A DNA stretch of 64,000 bases from assembly GCF_014204865.1 (NCBI RefSeq), contig NZ_JACHMG010000001.1:6784501-6848500 (forward strand), in the 5' to 3' direction. Below the pieces are notes generated by a model. It searched no databases, was not told the DNA's origin, and was given only the letters and a program-made list of their open reading frames with translations. Shown one piece after another: positions 51,977 through 62,896 of the stretch. This stretch comes from Amycolatopsis jiangsuensis (GTDB taxonomy: Bacteria; Actinomycetota; Actinomycetes; Mycobacteriales; Pseudonocardiaceae). Both the position numbers and the translations under genes were made by a program. Each line of letters starts with the position of its first letter. Positions within the stretch are counted from its first letter, which is position 1.

Positions 51977-52932
51977 CGGTGCACGATGCCGCCTCGGCGG
52001 GAAAGCGTGCGTCGGCGGTGCACGATGCCGCCGGCCGTGGCGCTGGGCCGGGAGACGTGTTCCGCGCCAAGGTGCCCGCCTCGACGGCGAACCTCGGTCC
52101 CGGTTTCGACACGCTCGGCCTCGCGCTGGCCTGTTACGACGAGGTGGAGCTGCAGGTCACCGAGAGCGGCCTCAAGATCGAAGTGCTCGACGCCGGTGCG
52201 GGCGGGGTGGCCGACGTGCCGACCGACGAAACCCACCTGGTGGTCCGTGCACTCCGGCGGGCCTGCGACCACCTGGACGTGCGGCCGCCGGGGCTGCACC
52301 TGCGCTGCCACAACGCCATCCCGCACGCCCGCGGGCTCGGCTCGTCGGCAGCCGCGGTGGTGTCCGGGGTCGCGCTGGGTTACGCGCTGGCCGGACGCCC
52401 GCTCGACGACACCGCGCTGCAGCTGGCCGCGGAGTTCGAAGGACACGCCGACAACGCCGCGGCGAGCCTGTTCGGCGGCCTGGTGGTGGCGTGGTGCGAG
52501 GACGGCCGGTTCCGCGCCGAACGGGTCACTCCGAACGAGCGGATCCGCCCCGTGGTGGCGATTCCCGCGGACCGCTCGTCCACCGACGCCACCCGCGGCC
52601 TGCTCCCGCAGCACATCCCGCACACGGACGCGGCACACAGCGCGGGCCGCACGGCGCTCACCGTGCTCGCCATGACCGAGCGTCCCGGTCTCCTGCTCGC
52701 CGCCACCGAAGACCGGCTGCACCAGGAATACCGCGCCGAGGCGTACCCGGCCAGTTCCGCGCTGGTGCGCACGCTGCGTGCCCGCGGCGTCGCGGCCACC
52801 ATCTCCGGTGCCGGTCCGACCGTGCTCGCGCTCACGTTGTCGGGAATACTGCCCCCCGACGTGGACGTTGACGGTTTCGAGGTCGCCGAGCTGGGTGTCG
52901 ATCGAGCAGGTGTGCAGGTCGGAACCCGGTGA
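51973..52932 (+). CDS. thrB: Homoserine kinase
   Basis: A 319-residue GHMP kinase that phosphorylates homoserine. [19 protein letters not shown] is the N-terminal signature, [17 protein letters not shown] the ATP loop, and [13 protein letters not shown] the C-terminal motif. ATG 51973 overlaps the thrC stop. The first 25 residues (rich in Ala, Gly, Ser) are not conserved; a start nearer [11 protein letters not shown] is possible. Confidence 0.94.
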   Translation: MTVHDAASAGKRASAVHDAAGRGAGPGDVFRAKVPASTANLGPGFDTLGLALACYDEVELQVTESGLKIEVLDAGAGGVADVPTDETHLVVRALRRACDHLDVRPPGLHLRCHNAIPHARGLGSSAAAVVSGVALGYALAGRPLDDTALQLAAEFEGHADNAAASLFGGLVVAWCEDGRFRAERVTPNERIRPVVAIPADRSSTDATRGLLPQHIPHTDAAHSAGRTALTVLAMTERPGLLLAATEDRLHQEYRAEAYPASSALVRTLRARGVAATISGAGPTVLALTLSGILPPDVDVDGFEVAELGVDRAGVQVGTR

Positions 52933-52971
52933 CGCGGGCCACGGCAGCGTGCGCCACGCGGGGGGTGGTTG

Positions 52972-53335
52972 TTGCACCCGGCCTGGGTGCGGTCTACCCT
53001 CGGGGGCGTTCGATCACCGTGCGTTTCCGCACCCGGTGCGGGTCTCCGCTCCTCGAGAGTCCCGGAGTCCGCAACCTTCGTCGATCCGCCGCTCCGCACC
53101 GCCTGGCACGCGGGAAGCGGGACGCGAGGCGGGTTTCCGGTTTCGGCGGTGCCGAATTCCGCTTCCTCCCTCCGGAGGAGGCAAACACCCTGTGCTGGCA
53201 GCGCTTCGCTGTGTTTCCCGCGGCGCAGCGCAACCCGCCCGCATCGGAGGCAGAAGCCGTCTCTCGCGATTCGGAAGCGAACGGCGGCAGCCCGCTGATC
53301 CACCTGGAGGCGTGGATCGGTCAGGAAGGACATGT
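52972..53335 (+). promoter_or_regulatory. rho promoter and long 5' leader
   Basis: TTGCAC (52972-52977) and TACCCT (52995-53000) with a 17-bp spacer form a sigma-70-like promoter. Transcription from it would leave a leader of about 330 nt before rho. The 403-base gap 52933-53335 contains no credible gene: frames crossing it lack conserved features. Long rho leaders mediate autoregulation in other bacteria, so a similar role is plausible. Confidence 0.55.
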
Positions 53336-55393
53336 GTGAGCAACACCGATCTGTTGAGCGGCGACGTGGAGACCCCCGCCGCGGCCGCTGAGAACAATGG
53401 GGCCGCGGCCGCTCCGAAGCGCCGCACCGGGGGCCTGTCCGGGATGGTCATCGCCGAGCTCCGCCAGCTGGCGGGCGAACTGGGTGTGGGCGAGACCACG
53501 GGGATGCGCAAGGGTGACCTGATCGCCGCGATCCGCGAGCGCCAGGGCAAGACCAGCCGCAAACGCGCCACCGCGGGTGAGACCCTTCCGCTGGAGGGCG
53601 TCGGCGAGGCCGCGCCCCAGGTGGAGAAGCAGGAGAAGCCCGCGCGGACGCCGAAGCCGGCCGCCGAGGCGGAACCGAAGACCGAGCAGCCGCGTGGTCC
53701 GCGGACCGGCGACGAGCCGAAGGTCGAGCCACAAGCCGAGACCAAGGCGGACGTCCGGGCCGAAACCAGGTCCGAGGCACCCGCGGAGAAGCCGACGCAG
53801 TCCGACGGCCAGTCCGAGGGCCAGCAGCAGGAGGAGGGCGGCCGCAGCCGCCGTCGCCGCGGCGGCTCGAACCGCGGGGACGGCAACCGCGACGGTGGCG
53901 GCAACCGCGACGGTGGCGGCAACAACCGGGACGGTGGCAACAACCGTGACCGCGATGGCGGCAACCGCGGGGACGGCAACCGGGACGGTGGCAACAACCG
54001 CGACAATCGCGACCGCGACGGCGGCAACCGCGACGGCGGCAACCGGGACGGGAACCGCGACCAGCGTGGCAACCGCAACCAGGACAACCGCCAGCGCGGC
54101 AACCAGGACAACCGCCAGGACAACCGCGCGCAGAACGACGACGACGAGGAAGGCGGCCGCCGCGGGCGGCGCTTCCGCGACCGTCGCCGCCGGGGCAGCG
54201 GGGGCGGCCGGGGTGAGGGCGGCGCGCCGGACACCGAGATCCGCGAGGACGACGTCCTGCTGCCGGTCGCCGGCATCCTGGACGTGCTGGACAACTACGC
54301 GTTCGTGCGCACCTCGGGCTATCTCGCCGGGCCGAACGACGTGTACGTGTCGCTGTCGCTGGTCCGCAAGTTCGGCCTGCGCCGCGGTGACGCGATCACC
54401 GGCGTCGTGCGCCAGCCGCGCGAGGGCGAGCAGCAGCGGCAGAAGTTCAACCCGCTGGTGCGTGTCGACTCGATCAACGGGCTGGAGCCGGACGAGGCCA
54501 AGCGCCGCCCCGATTTCACCAAGCTCACGCCGCTGTACCCGAACGAGCGGCTGCGCCTGGAGACCGAATCGCACAAGCTGACCACCCGCGTGATCGACCT
54601 GATCATGCCGGTCGGCAAGGGCCAGCGTGCGCTGATCGTGTCCCCGCCCAAGGCCGGTAAGACCACGATCATGCAGGACATCGCGAACGCGATCACCACG
54701 AACAACCCCGAGGCCCACCTCATGGTCGTGCTGGTCGACGAGCGTCCGGAAGAGGTCACCGACATGCAGCGGTCGGTGAAGGGCGAGGTCATCGCCTCCA
54801 CCTTCGACCGCCCGCCGTCCGACCACACCTCGGTCGCCGAGCTGTCCATCGAACGGGCCAAGCGGCTCGTCGAAATGGGCCACGACGTGGTCGTGCTGCT
54901 CGACTCGATCACCCGCCTGGGCCGGGCCTACAACCTGGCCGCGCCCGCGTCCGGCCGGATCCTCTCCGGTGGTGTCGACTCGACCGCGCTGTACCCGCCG
55001 AAGCGTTTCCTGGGTGCCGCGCGCAACATCGAGAACGGCGGCTCGCTGACCATCTTCGCGACGGCGATGGTGGAGACCGGGTCCACGATGGACACGGTGA
55101 TCTTCGAGGAGTTCAAGGGCACCGGCAACGCCGAGCTCAAGCTGGACCGGAAGATTTCCGAGCGCCGCGTGTTCCCGGCGGTCGACGTCAACCCGTCCGG
55201 CACCCGCAAGGAGGAGCTGCTGCTCTCGCCGGACGAGCTGGCGGTCACGCACAAGCTGCACCGGGTGCTGCACGCGCTGGACTCGCAGCAGGCCATCGAC
55301 CTGCTGATCTCCCGGCTGCGCAAGACGAAGACCAACATCGAGTTCCTGATGCAGGTCTCGAAGACGGCCCTCGGCGGCGGCGAGGACGACTGA
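53336..55393 (+). CDS. rho: Transcription termination factor Rho
   Basis: A 685-residue Rho, far longer than the 419-residue E. coli form. Residues 1-65 carry the Rho N-terminal helical domain (LRQLAGELGVGETTGMRKGDL); about 70-300 is an insertion of Glu/Lys/Pro- then Asn/Asp/Arg/Gly-rich repeats (GGNRDGG, NNRDR); then the RNA-binding fold and the hexameric ATPase with SPPKAGKTT (Walker A) and VVLLDSITRLGRAY (Walker B, Q/R loops). The insertion is typical of actinobacterial Rho and may bind RNA or promote phase separation. GTG 53336 has AAGGA upstream. Confidence 0.96.
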   Translation: MSNTDLLSGDVETPAAAAENNGAAAAPKRRTGGLSGMVIAELRQLAGELGVGETTGMRKGDLIAAIRERQGKTSRKRATAGETLPLEGVGEAAPQVEKQEKPARTPKPAAEAEPKTEQPRGPRTGDEPKVEPQAETKADVRAETRSEAPAEKPTQSDGQSEGQQQEEGGRSRRRRGGSNRGDGNRDGGGNRDGGGNNRDGGNNRDRDGGNRGDGNRDGGNNRDNRDRDGGNRDGGNRDGNRDQRGNRNQDNRQRGNQDNRQDNRAQNDDDEEGGRRGRRFRDRRRRGSGGGRGEGGAPDTEIREDDVLLPVAGILDVLDNYAFVRTSGYLAGPNDVYVSLSLVRKFGLRRGDAITGVVRQPREGEQQRQKFNPLVRVDSINGLEPDEAKRRPDFTKLTPLYPNERLRLETESHKLTTRVIDLIMPVGKGQRALIVSPPKAGKTTIMQDIANAITTNNPEAHLMVVLVDERPEEVTDMQRSVKGEVIASTFDRPPSDHTSVAELSIERAKRLVEMGHDVVVLLDSITRLGRAYNLAAPASGRILSGGVDSTALYPPKRFLGAARNIENGGSLTIFATAMVETGSTMDTVIFEEFKGTGNAELKLDRKISERRVFPAVDVNPSGTRKEELLLSPDELAVTHKLHRVLHALDSQQAIDLLISRLRKTKTNIEFLMQVSKTALGGGEDD

Positions 55394-55413
55394 CCCCACA
55401 GGTACACAGCAGG

Positions 55414-55447
55414 AAGGCCTCTTTCAGGGAAACCTGAAAGAGGCCTT
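55414..55447. terminator. rho terminator (bidirectional)
   Basis: AAGGCCTCTTTCAGG (55414-55428), loop GAAA, CCTGAAAGAGGCCTT (55433-55447): a perfect 15-bp stem with a stable tetraloop, between the convergent rho and CHAP-like genes. Confidence 0.85.
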
Positions 55448-55460
55448 CTCTGCGTTCGGG

Positions 55461-55982
55461 TTACTGGTGCGGGACGGCGGCCGGGGTCCAGCCGCGGTAG
55501 TTGCTGAAGTAGCTCGTGGAGCTGCCGTGGCCGATCTTGCCGCCGACGGCCGTCGCGTAGAACCCGCCGTTGCCGTCCGCGATGCCGACGTGCCCGTACG
55601 CGCTGATGTTCCAGTAAACGAACGAACCGGCCGGCGGCTTTCCGCTGGTGTGCTTCGGGCTCGCGCCGTTCCAGTGCGCGTTGGCCGAAGCCCAGACCCC
55701 GGTGGTGCCGTAGGAGTTCTCCGCGGCCTTCTCGCAGTAGTGCTCCCAGCCGGTACTGCCCATGTGCGCCTTGTACCAGGCGATGGCACCGGACGCGGTC
55801 CCGTCGCCCGCCGCGTCGACACCGGCCTCGGAGAGCACGGAGAACGTGCCCGCGGCGGGGTTGGTGTCGGTGGCAGTGATGGTGCTCGCGTTCGCGGCCG
55901 GGGCGACGGCCACCGCGGACGCGGCCAGTGCGGCCACCGCGAGGGGCTTCGCCAGCCGGGCGAGCAGGTCGGTTGTGCGCAT
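55461..55982 (-). CDS. Secreted CHAP-like amidase domain protein
   Basis: A 173-residue secreted protein: signal peptide ending near PAANAST (residues 30-34), then a compact domain. HYCEKAAENSYG supplies a candidate catalytic Cys and YGHVGIADGNG a His, the CHAP order; FVYWNISAYGHVG matches the central strand. CHAP enzymes cleave peptidoglycan peptides or act as amidases. A GGAGGTCCGG site precedes the ATG. It stands alone between rho and rpmE. Confidence 0.72.
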   Translation of the reverse strand: MRTTDLLARLAKPLAVAALAASAVAVAPAANASTITATDTNPAAGTFSVLSEAGVDAAGDGTASGAIAWYKAHMGSTGWEHYCEKAAENSYGTTGVWASANAHWNGASPKHTSGKPPAGSFVYWNISAYGHVGIADGNGGFYATAVGGKIGHGSSTSYFSNYRGWTPAAVPHQ

Positions 55983-56213
55983 GGTCCGGACCTCCTGTCA
56001 GTGATTCACGGACCTTCGGAGAATCGCGCCGGAAAGTACAAGAAACGTACAAACCGCAGGTCAGTCATCACCCGCGGTGGTCGCGCCGGGGGAATAGCCG
56101 GTCCTCGGGGTGCGTTCCAGCCCATGCCGGTACGTCTGGCACAATGATCCGCTGAAGTCCGGCACCGGTTCACCCCGAACACCGGGGACCCGGGGCCAAC
56201 GAGAGAGGACACC

Positions 56214-56438
56214 ATGAAGAGCGGTATTCACCCCGAATACGTGACCACCTCCGTCACGTGCAACTGCGGGAACACCTTCAGCACCCGCAGCACCAAGGAC
56301 TCGGGCCAGATCCACGTCGAGATCTGCTCCAACTGCCACCCCTTCTACACCGGTAAGCAGAAGATCATGGACACCGGTGGCCGGGTCGCCCGGTTCGAGA
56401 AGCGCTACGGCAAGCGGCAGAAGAACGACGCCAAGTAG
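56214..56438 (+). CDS. rpmE: Ribosomal protein L31 (zinc-binding type)
   Basis: A 74-residue L31. The zinc-binding Cys residues are in VTCNCGNTF (16, 18) and [15 protein letters not shown] (37, 40), so this is the C+ form used when zinc is sufficient. GAGAGGACACC precedes the ATG. A strong terminator follows. Confidence 0.97.
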   Translation: MKSGIHPEYVTTSVTCNCGNTFSTRSTKDSGQIHVEICSNCHPFYTGKQKIMDTGGRVARFEKRYGKRQKNDAK

Positions 56439-56446
56439 CTCGATCG

Positions 56447-56483
56447 ACGGCGCCCACCCGGACTCCGGGTGGGCGCCGTCTTT
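56447..56483 (+). terminator. rpmE terminator
   Basis: ACGGCGCCCACCCGGA (56447-56462) and TCCGGGTGGGCGCCGT (56464-56479) form a near-continuous stem (loop of a few bases in practice), followed by CTTTCTG: a good intrinsic terminator. Confidence 0.85.
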
Positions 56484-56519
56484 CTGTCCGGGCCCGCGGG
56501 AAGAAGGTGAGGCGGCGAA

Positions 56520-57590
<1,071 letters not shown>

Positions 57591-57592
57591 GC

Positions 57593-59026
57593 TCAGCGCG
57601 CCACCGGCAGCACCTCGGCCCGCGGCTCCCCAGCCGGTTCGGGCCCGTCGGCCGCGCCGGCGCGGGGGAGCAGGCTGAGGATCCCGAACACGATCGCCAG
57701 CACCGTCGGGAACAGCGTGAGCAGCTGGTGCTTCACGCCCTCGATGCCCTCGCCGAGCGCGGACAACCCGAGCTGGCCCACCGCGAAGAACAGCAGCAGG
57801 AACAGCACGATCCCGTATTCCCGCCGCCGGTGGCGGAACGCGCGCACGCCCGCCCACGCCACGAGCGCCCAGAGCGGGACGAGCACGAACAGCCCGAGCG
57901 GCGCGGCGAGCGCGGACAGGCCGGAGAACACCGGCACGCGGTACTCCTTGGCCAGCGGGGGCTGTCCGGACAGTTCGCCGAAGCTGCCGAGGTTGCCCGG
58001 GCGCGCCGTGAGCGTGTTCACCCCGCCCTGCTGCAGGATCTGCGCCACCCGCGCCGGATGCGACGCGTAGTAGTCCGCCACGTTGCGGCGGCTGATCCGG
58101 TCCTCGTACTGCGGGTAGCTCGGGTCGTGCTTGGCCCCGTTCGCACTCCACCAGCCGGTGCCGACGTACTTCTCGAACGATCCGGGAAGGCCGAGCGCGG
58201 CGAGATCGCCCTTCGTGTCGTGTTTGCCGTCCACAATGGAATTGAAGATCGCGTTGTACATGTTGGCCTGGCGGTACTCCGCGTTGGCCGGGTCGCCCTG
58301 GGACTGCATGGCGAAGGTGCCGGCGCCGACGATCGCGAGCACCACCACCGGCAGCGCCCAGCGAGCGCGCCCGCGGGCCCCCGGCGGGCGCACCAGCAGC
58401 ACCGCGAGCACGAAGAGCGGGATGAGCACCAGAGTCTGGGACTTGGCGTTCAGCCCGATCAGTCCACCCAGGACGGTCACCACGGCACCGGTCCGGCGCA
58501 GGCCGAGGCGGCGGTGCATCAGCAGCAGCCCACCGCAGATCAGCAGGATGCCCAGGAACGCCGCGCCCTCGCTCAGCACCGAGGCGAAGTAGCCGAAGAA
58601 CGCGGAATCACCCATCACGAGCAGCAGCAGCGCGGTGGCCAGTACCCGGTGCCACCCGCGCAGGTCGAGCCCGAGCACGGTGAGCGTGATCGCGGCCGCG
58701 ACCAGGACGCAGGTCAGCACGCCGAGCACGATCAGGTTCAGCACCCCGGCCACGCCGAACAGCTCGCCGAGCTTGGTCGCCGCCCAGTCGAACCAGCTCT
58801 GGCTGGACACGTATGCCGAATCGCACGGCGGCGCGGCCCCGTAGCCGAATCGCACGAAGTCCTCGGACGGCCGGTCGAACTCCTGCGCACCGAGCTTGCA
58901 CAGCAGCCGCCAGCCGTCCCCGTTGTCGGCCATGCCGACCGGACGCGGGACGAGGAACCGCACCAGCAGCAAGGCCAGCGAGGCGGTGAACACTGCCAGG
59001 CCGAAGCGCAGTTCCCTGAAACGCAC
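57593..59026 (-). CDS. Polytopic membrane protein of unknown function
   Basis: A 477-residue protein with an N-terminal membrane segment, an external loop of about 60 residues (GMADNGDGWRLLCKLGAQEF), about nine further hydrophobic segments and a second large loop (residues about 240-350). The layout is that of GT-C-like membrane glycosyltransferases or their homologues; the first external loop has acidic residues (ADNGD) where GT-C enzymes carry them. GTG 59026 chosen. It interrupts the prfA-prmC pair in the opposite direction. Function not established. Confidence 0.7.
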   Translation of the reverse strand: MRFRELRFGLAVFTASLALLLVRFLVPRPVGMADNGDGWRLLCKLGAQEFDRPSEDFVRFGYGAAPPCDSAYVSSQSWFDWAATKLGELFGVAGVLNLIVLGVLTCVLVAAAITLTVLGLDLRGWHRVLATALLLLVMGDSAFFGYFASVLSEGAAFLGILLICGGLLLMHRRLGLRRTGAVVTVLGGLIGLNAKSQTLVLIPLFVLAVLLVRPPGARGRARWALPVVVLAIVGAGTFAMQSQGDPANAEYRQANMYNAIFNSIVDGKHDTKGDLAALGLPGSFEKYVGTGWWSANGAKHDPSYPQYEDRISRRNVADYYASHPARVAQILQQGGVNTLTARPGNLGSFGELSGQPPLAKEYRVPVFSGLSALAAPLGLFVLVPLWALVAWAGVRAFRHRRREYGIVLFLLLFFAVGQLGLSALGEGIEGVKHQLLTLFPTVLAIVFGILSLLPRAGAADGPEPAGEPRAEVLPVAR

Positions 59027-59159
59027 GCGGCGAGTGTAGGAGATGGCCCGCAGGCCACCGGACGGACCGCTCCGGCCGGGCGGCCCCCGGCGGCACGCCG
59101 GAGTCGATACCCTGGGCGGCACCCGTGTTGTGTCAGGCTCGACGAGTGAAGGAACACCA

Positions 59160-60026
59160 GTGAATCGGCAGCCGCTGCGCCTGGCCATCATGGAGGCGAC
59201 CCGGATCCTCAAGGAGGCGGGCGTGGACTCGCCGCGGGCGGACGCGGACCACATCGCCGCGTACGTGCTCGGGGTGGAGCGGGGCCGGCTGCCGATGGTG
59301 CCGCTGGTCGACCCGCCGGTGATCGAGGCGATCGGGCAGCTGGTCACCCAGCGGGCCAAGCGCATCCCGCTGCAGCACCTGACCGGCTGGGCCGCACTGG
59401 GCAACGTCACGGTCAACGTCGGTTCGGGCGTGTTCGTGCCGCGCCCGGAGACCGAACTGCTGCTCGAATGGGGCGTGAAGTTCCTGCAGGGCCGCGAATA
59501 CCCGGTCGTGGTCGATCTGTGCACCGGCTCCGGCGCGCTGGCGCTGGCGGTGGCGCACGACCGTCCGGACGCGGTCGTGTACGCGGTCGACGTGGACCCG
59601 CAGGCGCTCGCCTGGGCCCGGCACAACGCCGACGTGCACTCCGACGCCGGGCACACGCCGATCCGGCTCTACTCCGGGGACATCGCCGATCCGACGATGT
59701 TCGCCGAGCTCGACGGCCTGGTCGACCTGGTGCTGTGCAATCCGCCCTACGTCCCGGAAGGCACCTCGGTACCGCCCGAGGTCGGCGAGCACGACCCGGC
59801 GCGCGCGGTGTTCGCCGCGGAAAGCGGGCTGTCGGTCATCCGGCACGCCATCGCCGCCGGCGCCCGCCTGCTGCGTCCCGGCGGCGGCCTGGCCATCGAA
59901 CACGACGACACGCACGGTTCGGCGGTCCCGGCGCTGGTGCGGTCCCGCCGGGTCCTCACCGGCGTCGAGGACCACCCCGACCTCACCGGCCGCCCACGCT
60001 TCGTCACCGCGCGCCGGCTCGGCTGA
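59160..60026 (+). CDS. prmC: Release-factor glutamine methyltransferase
   Basis: A 288-residue SAM enzyme that N5-methylates Gln of the GGQ motif in RF1 and RF2. VVDLCTGSGALALAVA is the SAM motif and LVLCNPPYVPEG contains the NPPY catalytic loop; PRPETELLLEWG is the conserved linker. GTG 59160 has GGAA upstream; longer starts lack a site. Confidence 0.95.
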   Translation: MNRQPLRLAIMEATRILKEAGVDSPRADADHIAAYVLGVERGRLPMVPLVDPPVIEAIGQLVTQRAKRIPLQHLTGWAALGNVTVNVGSGVFVPRPETELLLEWGVKFLQGREYPVVVDLCTGSGALALAVAHDRPDAVVYAVDVDPQALAWARHNADVHSDAGHTPIRLYSGDIADPTMFAELDGLVDLVLCNPPYVPEGTSVPPEVGEHDPARAVFAAESGLSVIRHAIAAGARLLRPGGGLAIEHDDTHGSAVPALVRSRRVLTGVEDHPDLTGRPRFVTARRLG

Positions 60027-60138
60027 GCAGCGGCGGGCCGACTTTCGTCGTGCGGCAGCGGGGTGGTTCGGGGCCGCCGTGGGTGGATCGGGCGCTAGCG
60101 TCAGGGGACCTGCGAGTTCCCGGCGTGAGAGGTGACGG

Positions 60139-62103
60139 ATGGGCCGCACGACTTTCTCCCTCGCCGCCGCGGTGCTGCTGGGCGCCGCGCTGACCGCCGG
60201 GACCGCGGCCGCCGACCCGCTCACCCGCGGCTGGCCGGCGCCGATCGACTCCGCCCACTGGGCCGACCAGGCCTCGATGACCTGGGATGACTACCGCGCG
60301 GTTCCCGGAACGGACTGGGCCGATCCGGCGCGCGAGGCCACCCAGCGCACCTTCACCGGCGCGGTCGTGCTCACCGACTATCCGGACCAGGACTTCGTCG
60401 TCACGAAGGCACCGCACTCCACCGTGTTCGGCAATCCCGGACCGGAGGTCAGCGGGCTGAAGCGGGAGCAGGTCGCGCAGTACTACCAGGACTTCCTGAA
60501 CAAGCCCCAGCCGCTCAATCACGGGCACACCATCAACGAGTACTGGATGGAGGACTCCGGCGGCAGGCTGGGCGTCGACCTCACCGCGTTCGGGCCGTAC
60601 CGGATGCCGGGCAAGTCCTTCGAGTACGGCATGGAGTTCCAGCAACAGGACTGCCCGGCGGACGCGAACTGCGCGCGCAACCTGCGGCTCGACGCCGCGG
60701 CCGCGTGGCGGGCCGAAGTCGGGGACGAGGTGGCCGACCGGTTCGACTTCGTCTTCTTCCTCTCCGCCGGACAGGACGAGAGCTCCACCTGGCAGGAGTT
60801 CGGCGAGATGAAGTTCGGCTCGCCCGAGCAGGTGCCCGATGAGTTCGGCCCGCCCGGCGGCGGGCAGAACTGGGCGCACACCCGGTACGTGCCGTGGACC
60901 TCGTGGGCGTCGGCGGCGAGTCTCTGGCCGAACGCGGCCGACGGCTCCTCCACCCAGGCGGAAAGCTCCGGCCAGGGCGTGTTCGCGCACGAGTTCAGCC
61001 ACATCCTCGGCATCGGGGACAACTACAACAACCCGTTCGGCGATCCCCCGCAGCGCAGCTACACCGGACCGTGGGAAATGCTGTCCCGCGGCAGTTTCAA
61101 CGGCCCCGGCGGACCGCACACGCGCTGGCAGATCCCGGCCACCCAGGGCGGTTCCATGGGGGCGCACCACATGCTGCGCAACAAGCTCAAGCTCGGGATC
61201 GTGGACCCGCAGGAGGTCCTGCAGCTCGACCGTGACCGGCTCGCCACCACCGGCCCGGTCACCGCCCGGATCACCGCGCGCGAAGCGGCTCCGGCCCCGG
61301 GTGCCCACCGCGGTCTGACCGTCGCGCTCACCGGCGGCGACCGCGAACCCGCGTGCGACCAGGCGGGCGACCCACGCTGCGACGGCGGCGGTTACGACGC
61401 CTACAGCCTCGAAGTCGTCGACCGGATGGGCTCGGACTCCTTCGCCCCCGACTCCGGGGTGCTGCTGGCCAAGACCAAGAAGGAGGACGACGCCCCGTTC
61501 GAGTGGATCGTGGACGCCAACCCGCAGGACATCGGTCTCACCGACTACGTGCGCCCGGACGGCACCCCGGTCAAGATCGGCATCGGCGACTACCGGCAGC
61601 TCGATGACGCCACCTTCAAGGCCGGCACCGGTGCCTCCGGCGGCTACGAATACACCGACGAGGCCAACCGGCTGCACTTCTTGGTGACCGACCTGGAACG
61701 CGACTCGCGCGGCGTGCTGTCCTACACCGTCACGGTCTCCTCACTCGACGGTTCGGGTCCGCAGTCCCGCGGTGCCCGGCTGTGGCCCGCGCCGCCCGCC
61801 TTCACCCGAGGCGGACTCGCCAGCTGCGATTTCCCGCTGCTCAACACCGGCTCGGCTCGCGGTGCCGAGGCGCCGTACGACACCGACACCTACCGGCTGA
61901 GCGCGCGCACCACGGCGAACGGCTGGCAGGTCCGCCTGCCGAACGAGCTGGCGACCGCGAAGTTCGGCGGCACGACCCACGTACCGGTCTCCGTGAAGCG
62001 TGGTCCCGGCGCCCCGCACACCGCCCGCGTCCAGCTCACCGCGACGTCGATCGCCGACCCGGCGAAGACGGCCACCGCCGGCTGCACCGCGATCGGCTTC
62101 TGA
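60139..62103 (+). CDS. Secreted M6-type metalloprotease
   Basis: A 654-residue secreted protein: signal peptide ending near TAAADP (residue 25-30), peptidase M6-like domain with zinc motif VFAHEFSHILGIGD (HExxH plus a downstream Asp, about residue 290), then domains with beta-rich character and few Cys. The family includes immune inhibitor A-like proteases and degradative exoenzymes. ATG 60139 has GAGAGGTGACGG upstream. It has no link to its core-gene neighbours. Confidence 0.85.
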   Translation: MGRTTFSLAAAVLLGAALTAGTAAADPLTRGWPAPIDSAHWADQASMTWDDYRAVPGTDWADPAREATQRTFTGAVVLTDYPDQDFVVTKAPHSTVFGNPGPEVSGLKREQVAQYYQDFLNKPQPLNHGHTINEYWMEDSGGRLGVDLTAFGPYRMPGKSFEYGMEFQQQDCPADANCARNLRLDAAAAWRAEVGDEVADRFDFVFFLSAGQDESSTWQEFGEMKFGSPEQVPDEFGPPGGGQNWAHTRYVPWTSWASAASLWPNAADGSSTQAESSGQGVFAHEFSHILGIGDNYNNPFGDPPQRSYTGPWEMLSRGSFNGPGGPHTRWQIPATQGGSMGAHHMLRNKLKLGIVDPQEVLQLDRDRLATTGPVTARITAREAAPAPGAHRGLTVALTGGDREPACDQAGDPRCDGGGYDAYSLEVVDRMGSDSFAPDSGVLLAKTKKEDDAPFEWIVDANPQDIGLTDYVRPDGTPVKIGIGDYRQLDDATFKAGTGASGGYEYTDEANRLHFLVTDLERDSRGVLSYTVTVSSLDGSGPQSRGARLWPAPPAFTRGGLASCDFPLLNTGSARGAEAPYDTDTYRLSARTTANGWQVRLPNELATAKFGGTTHVPVSVKRGPGAPHTARVQLTATSIADPAKTATAGCTAIGF

Positions 62104-62151
62104 GCCACCACGGCGGCGGCCGCCGGGCAGGCCAGGGCTAGGCTGCAGCGC

Positions 62152-62802
62152 ATGAGTGCGGTGTACGACTGCGGCAAGCGCGAATCCCGGGCCGAAGGGC
62201 TGGCCGCCGCGGCCGGCGCGGTGCGCTCGAGCCGGTTGGTGGTCCTGCCCACCGACACCGTCTACGGCATCGGTGCCGACGCGTTCGACGCGGGCGCGGT
62301 GCAGGCGTTGCTGCGGGCGAAGAACCGCGGTCCGGACATGCCGGTCGGGGTGCTCGTCGGCTCCTGGTCCACTGTGGATGGCCTGGTGCTCGGCATGCCG
62401 CCGCAGGCACGGGCGCTGGTGGAGGCGTTCTGGCCGGGCGACCTGTCCCTCGTGCTGCCGCACGCGCCGAGTCTGCAGTGGAATCTCGGCAACTCGCGCG
62501 GCACGGTGATGCTGCGGATGCCGCTGCACCCGGTCGCGCTGGAGCTGCTGCGGGACGTGGGCCCGATGGCGGTCTCGAGTGCGAACGTGTCCGGCCGCCC
62601 GCCCGCGGCCACCGCCGCGGACGCCCAGGAGCAGCTCGGCGAATCGGTCGCGGTGTACCTCGACGGCGGGTCCGTCGGCGAGGCCGTGGCTTCGTCGATT
62701 GTGGACCTCACCGGCGACAGCCCGGTGGTGCTGCGCGAGGGCGCGGTCACCAGGGCGGCGATCGCCGAGGTCATCGGCGTGCCGGTCGAGTCGATCGGCT
62801 GA
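62152..62802 (+). CDS. tsaC: Threonylcarbamoyl-AMP synthase
   Basis: A 216-residue YrdC/Sua5-fold enzyme making threonylcarbamoyl-AMP for t6A modification of tRNAs that read ANN codons. VVLPTDTVYGIGADAF, KNRGPDMPVGVLV and PMAVSSANVSGRPPA are the conserved blocks. The first basic cluster is KNRGPD rather than KxRP. Its place after prmC and before wecA is the standard actinobacterial order. Confidence 0.93.
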   Translation: MSAVYDCGKRESRAEGLAAAAGAVRSSRLVVLPTDTVYGIGADAFDAGAVQALLRAKNRGPDMPVGVLVGSWSTVDGLVLGMPPQARALVEAFWPGDLSLVLPHAPSLQWNLGNSRGTVMLRMPLHPVALELLRDVGPMAVSSANVSGRPPAATAADAQEQLGESVAVYLDGGSVGEAVASSIVDLTGDSPVVLREGAVTRAAIAEVIGVPVESIG

Positions 62803-62896
62803 GCGGGCCGGGCCGTGGCCGCCGCCCCACTGGCCCCGGTCCGGTCGCGGTAGCGTGACGCGGTGACTCCGACCCCCCGGCAGATGTGACGCGGTA

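Noticed and set aside
52929..53339. 136-residue protein between thrB and rho
   Set aside because: No family features; a promoter lies inside it and the region is better explained as the rho leader.
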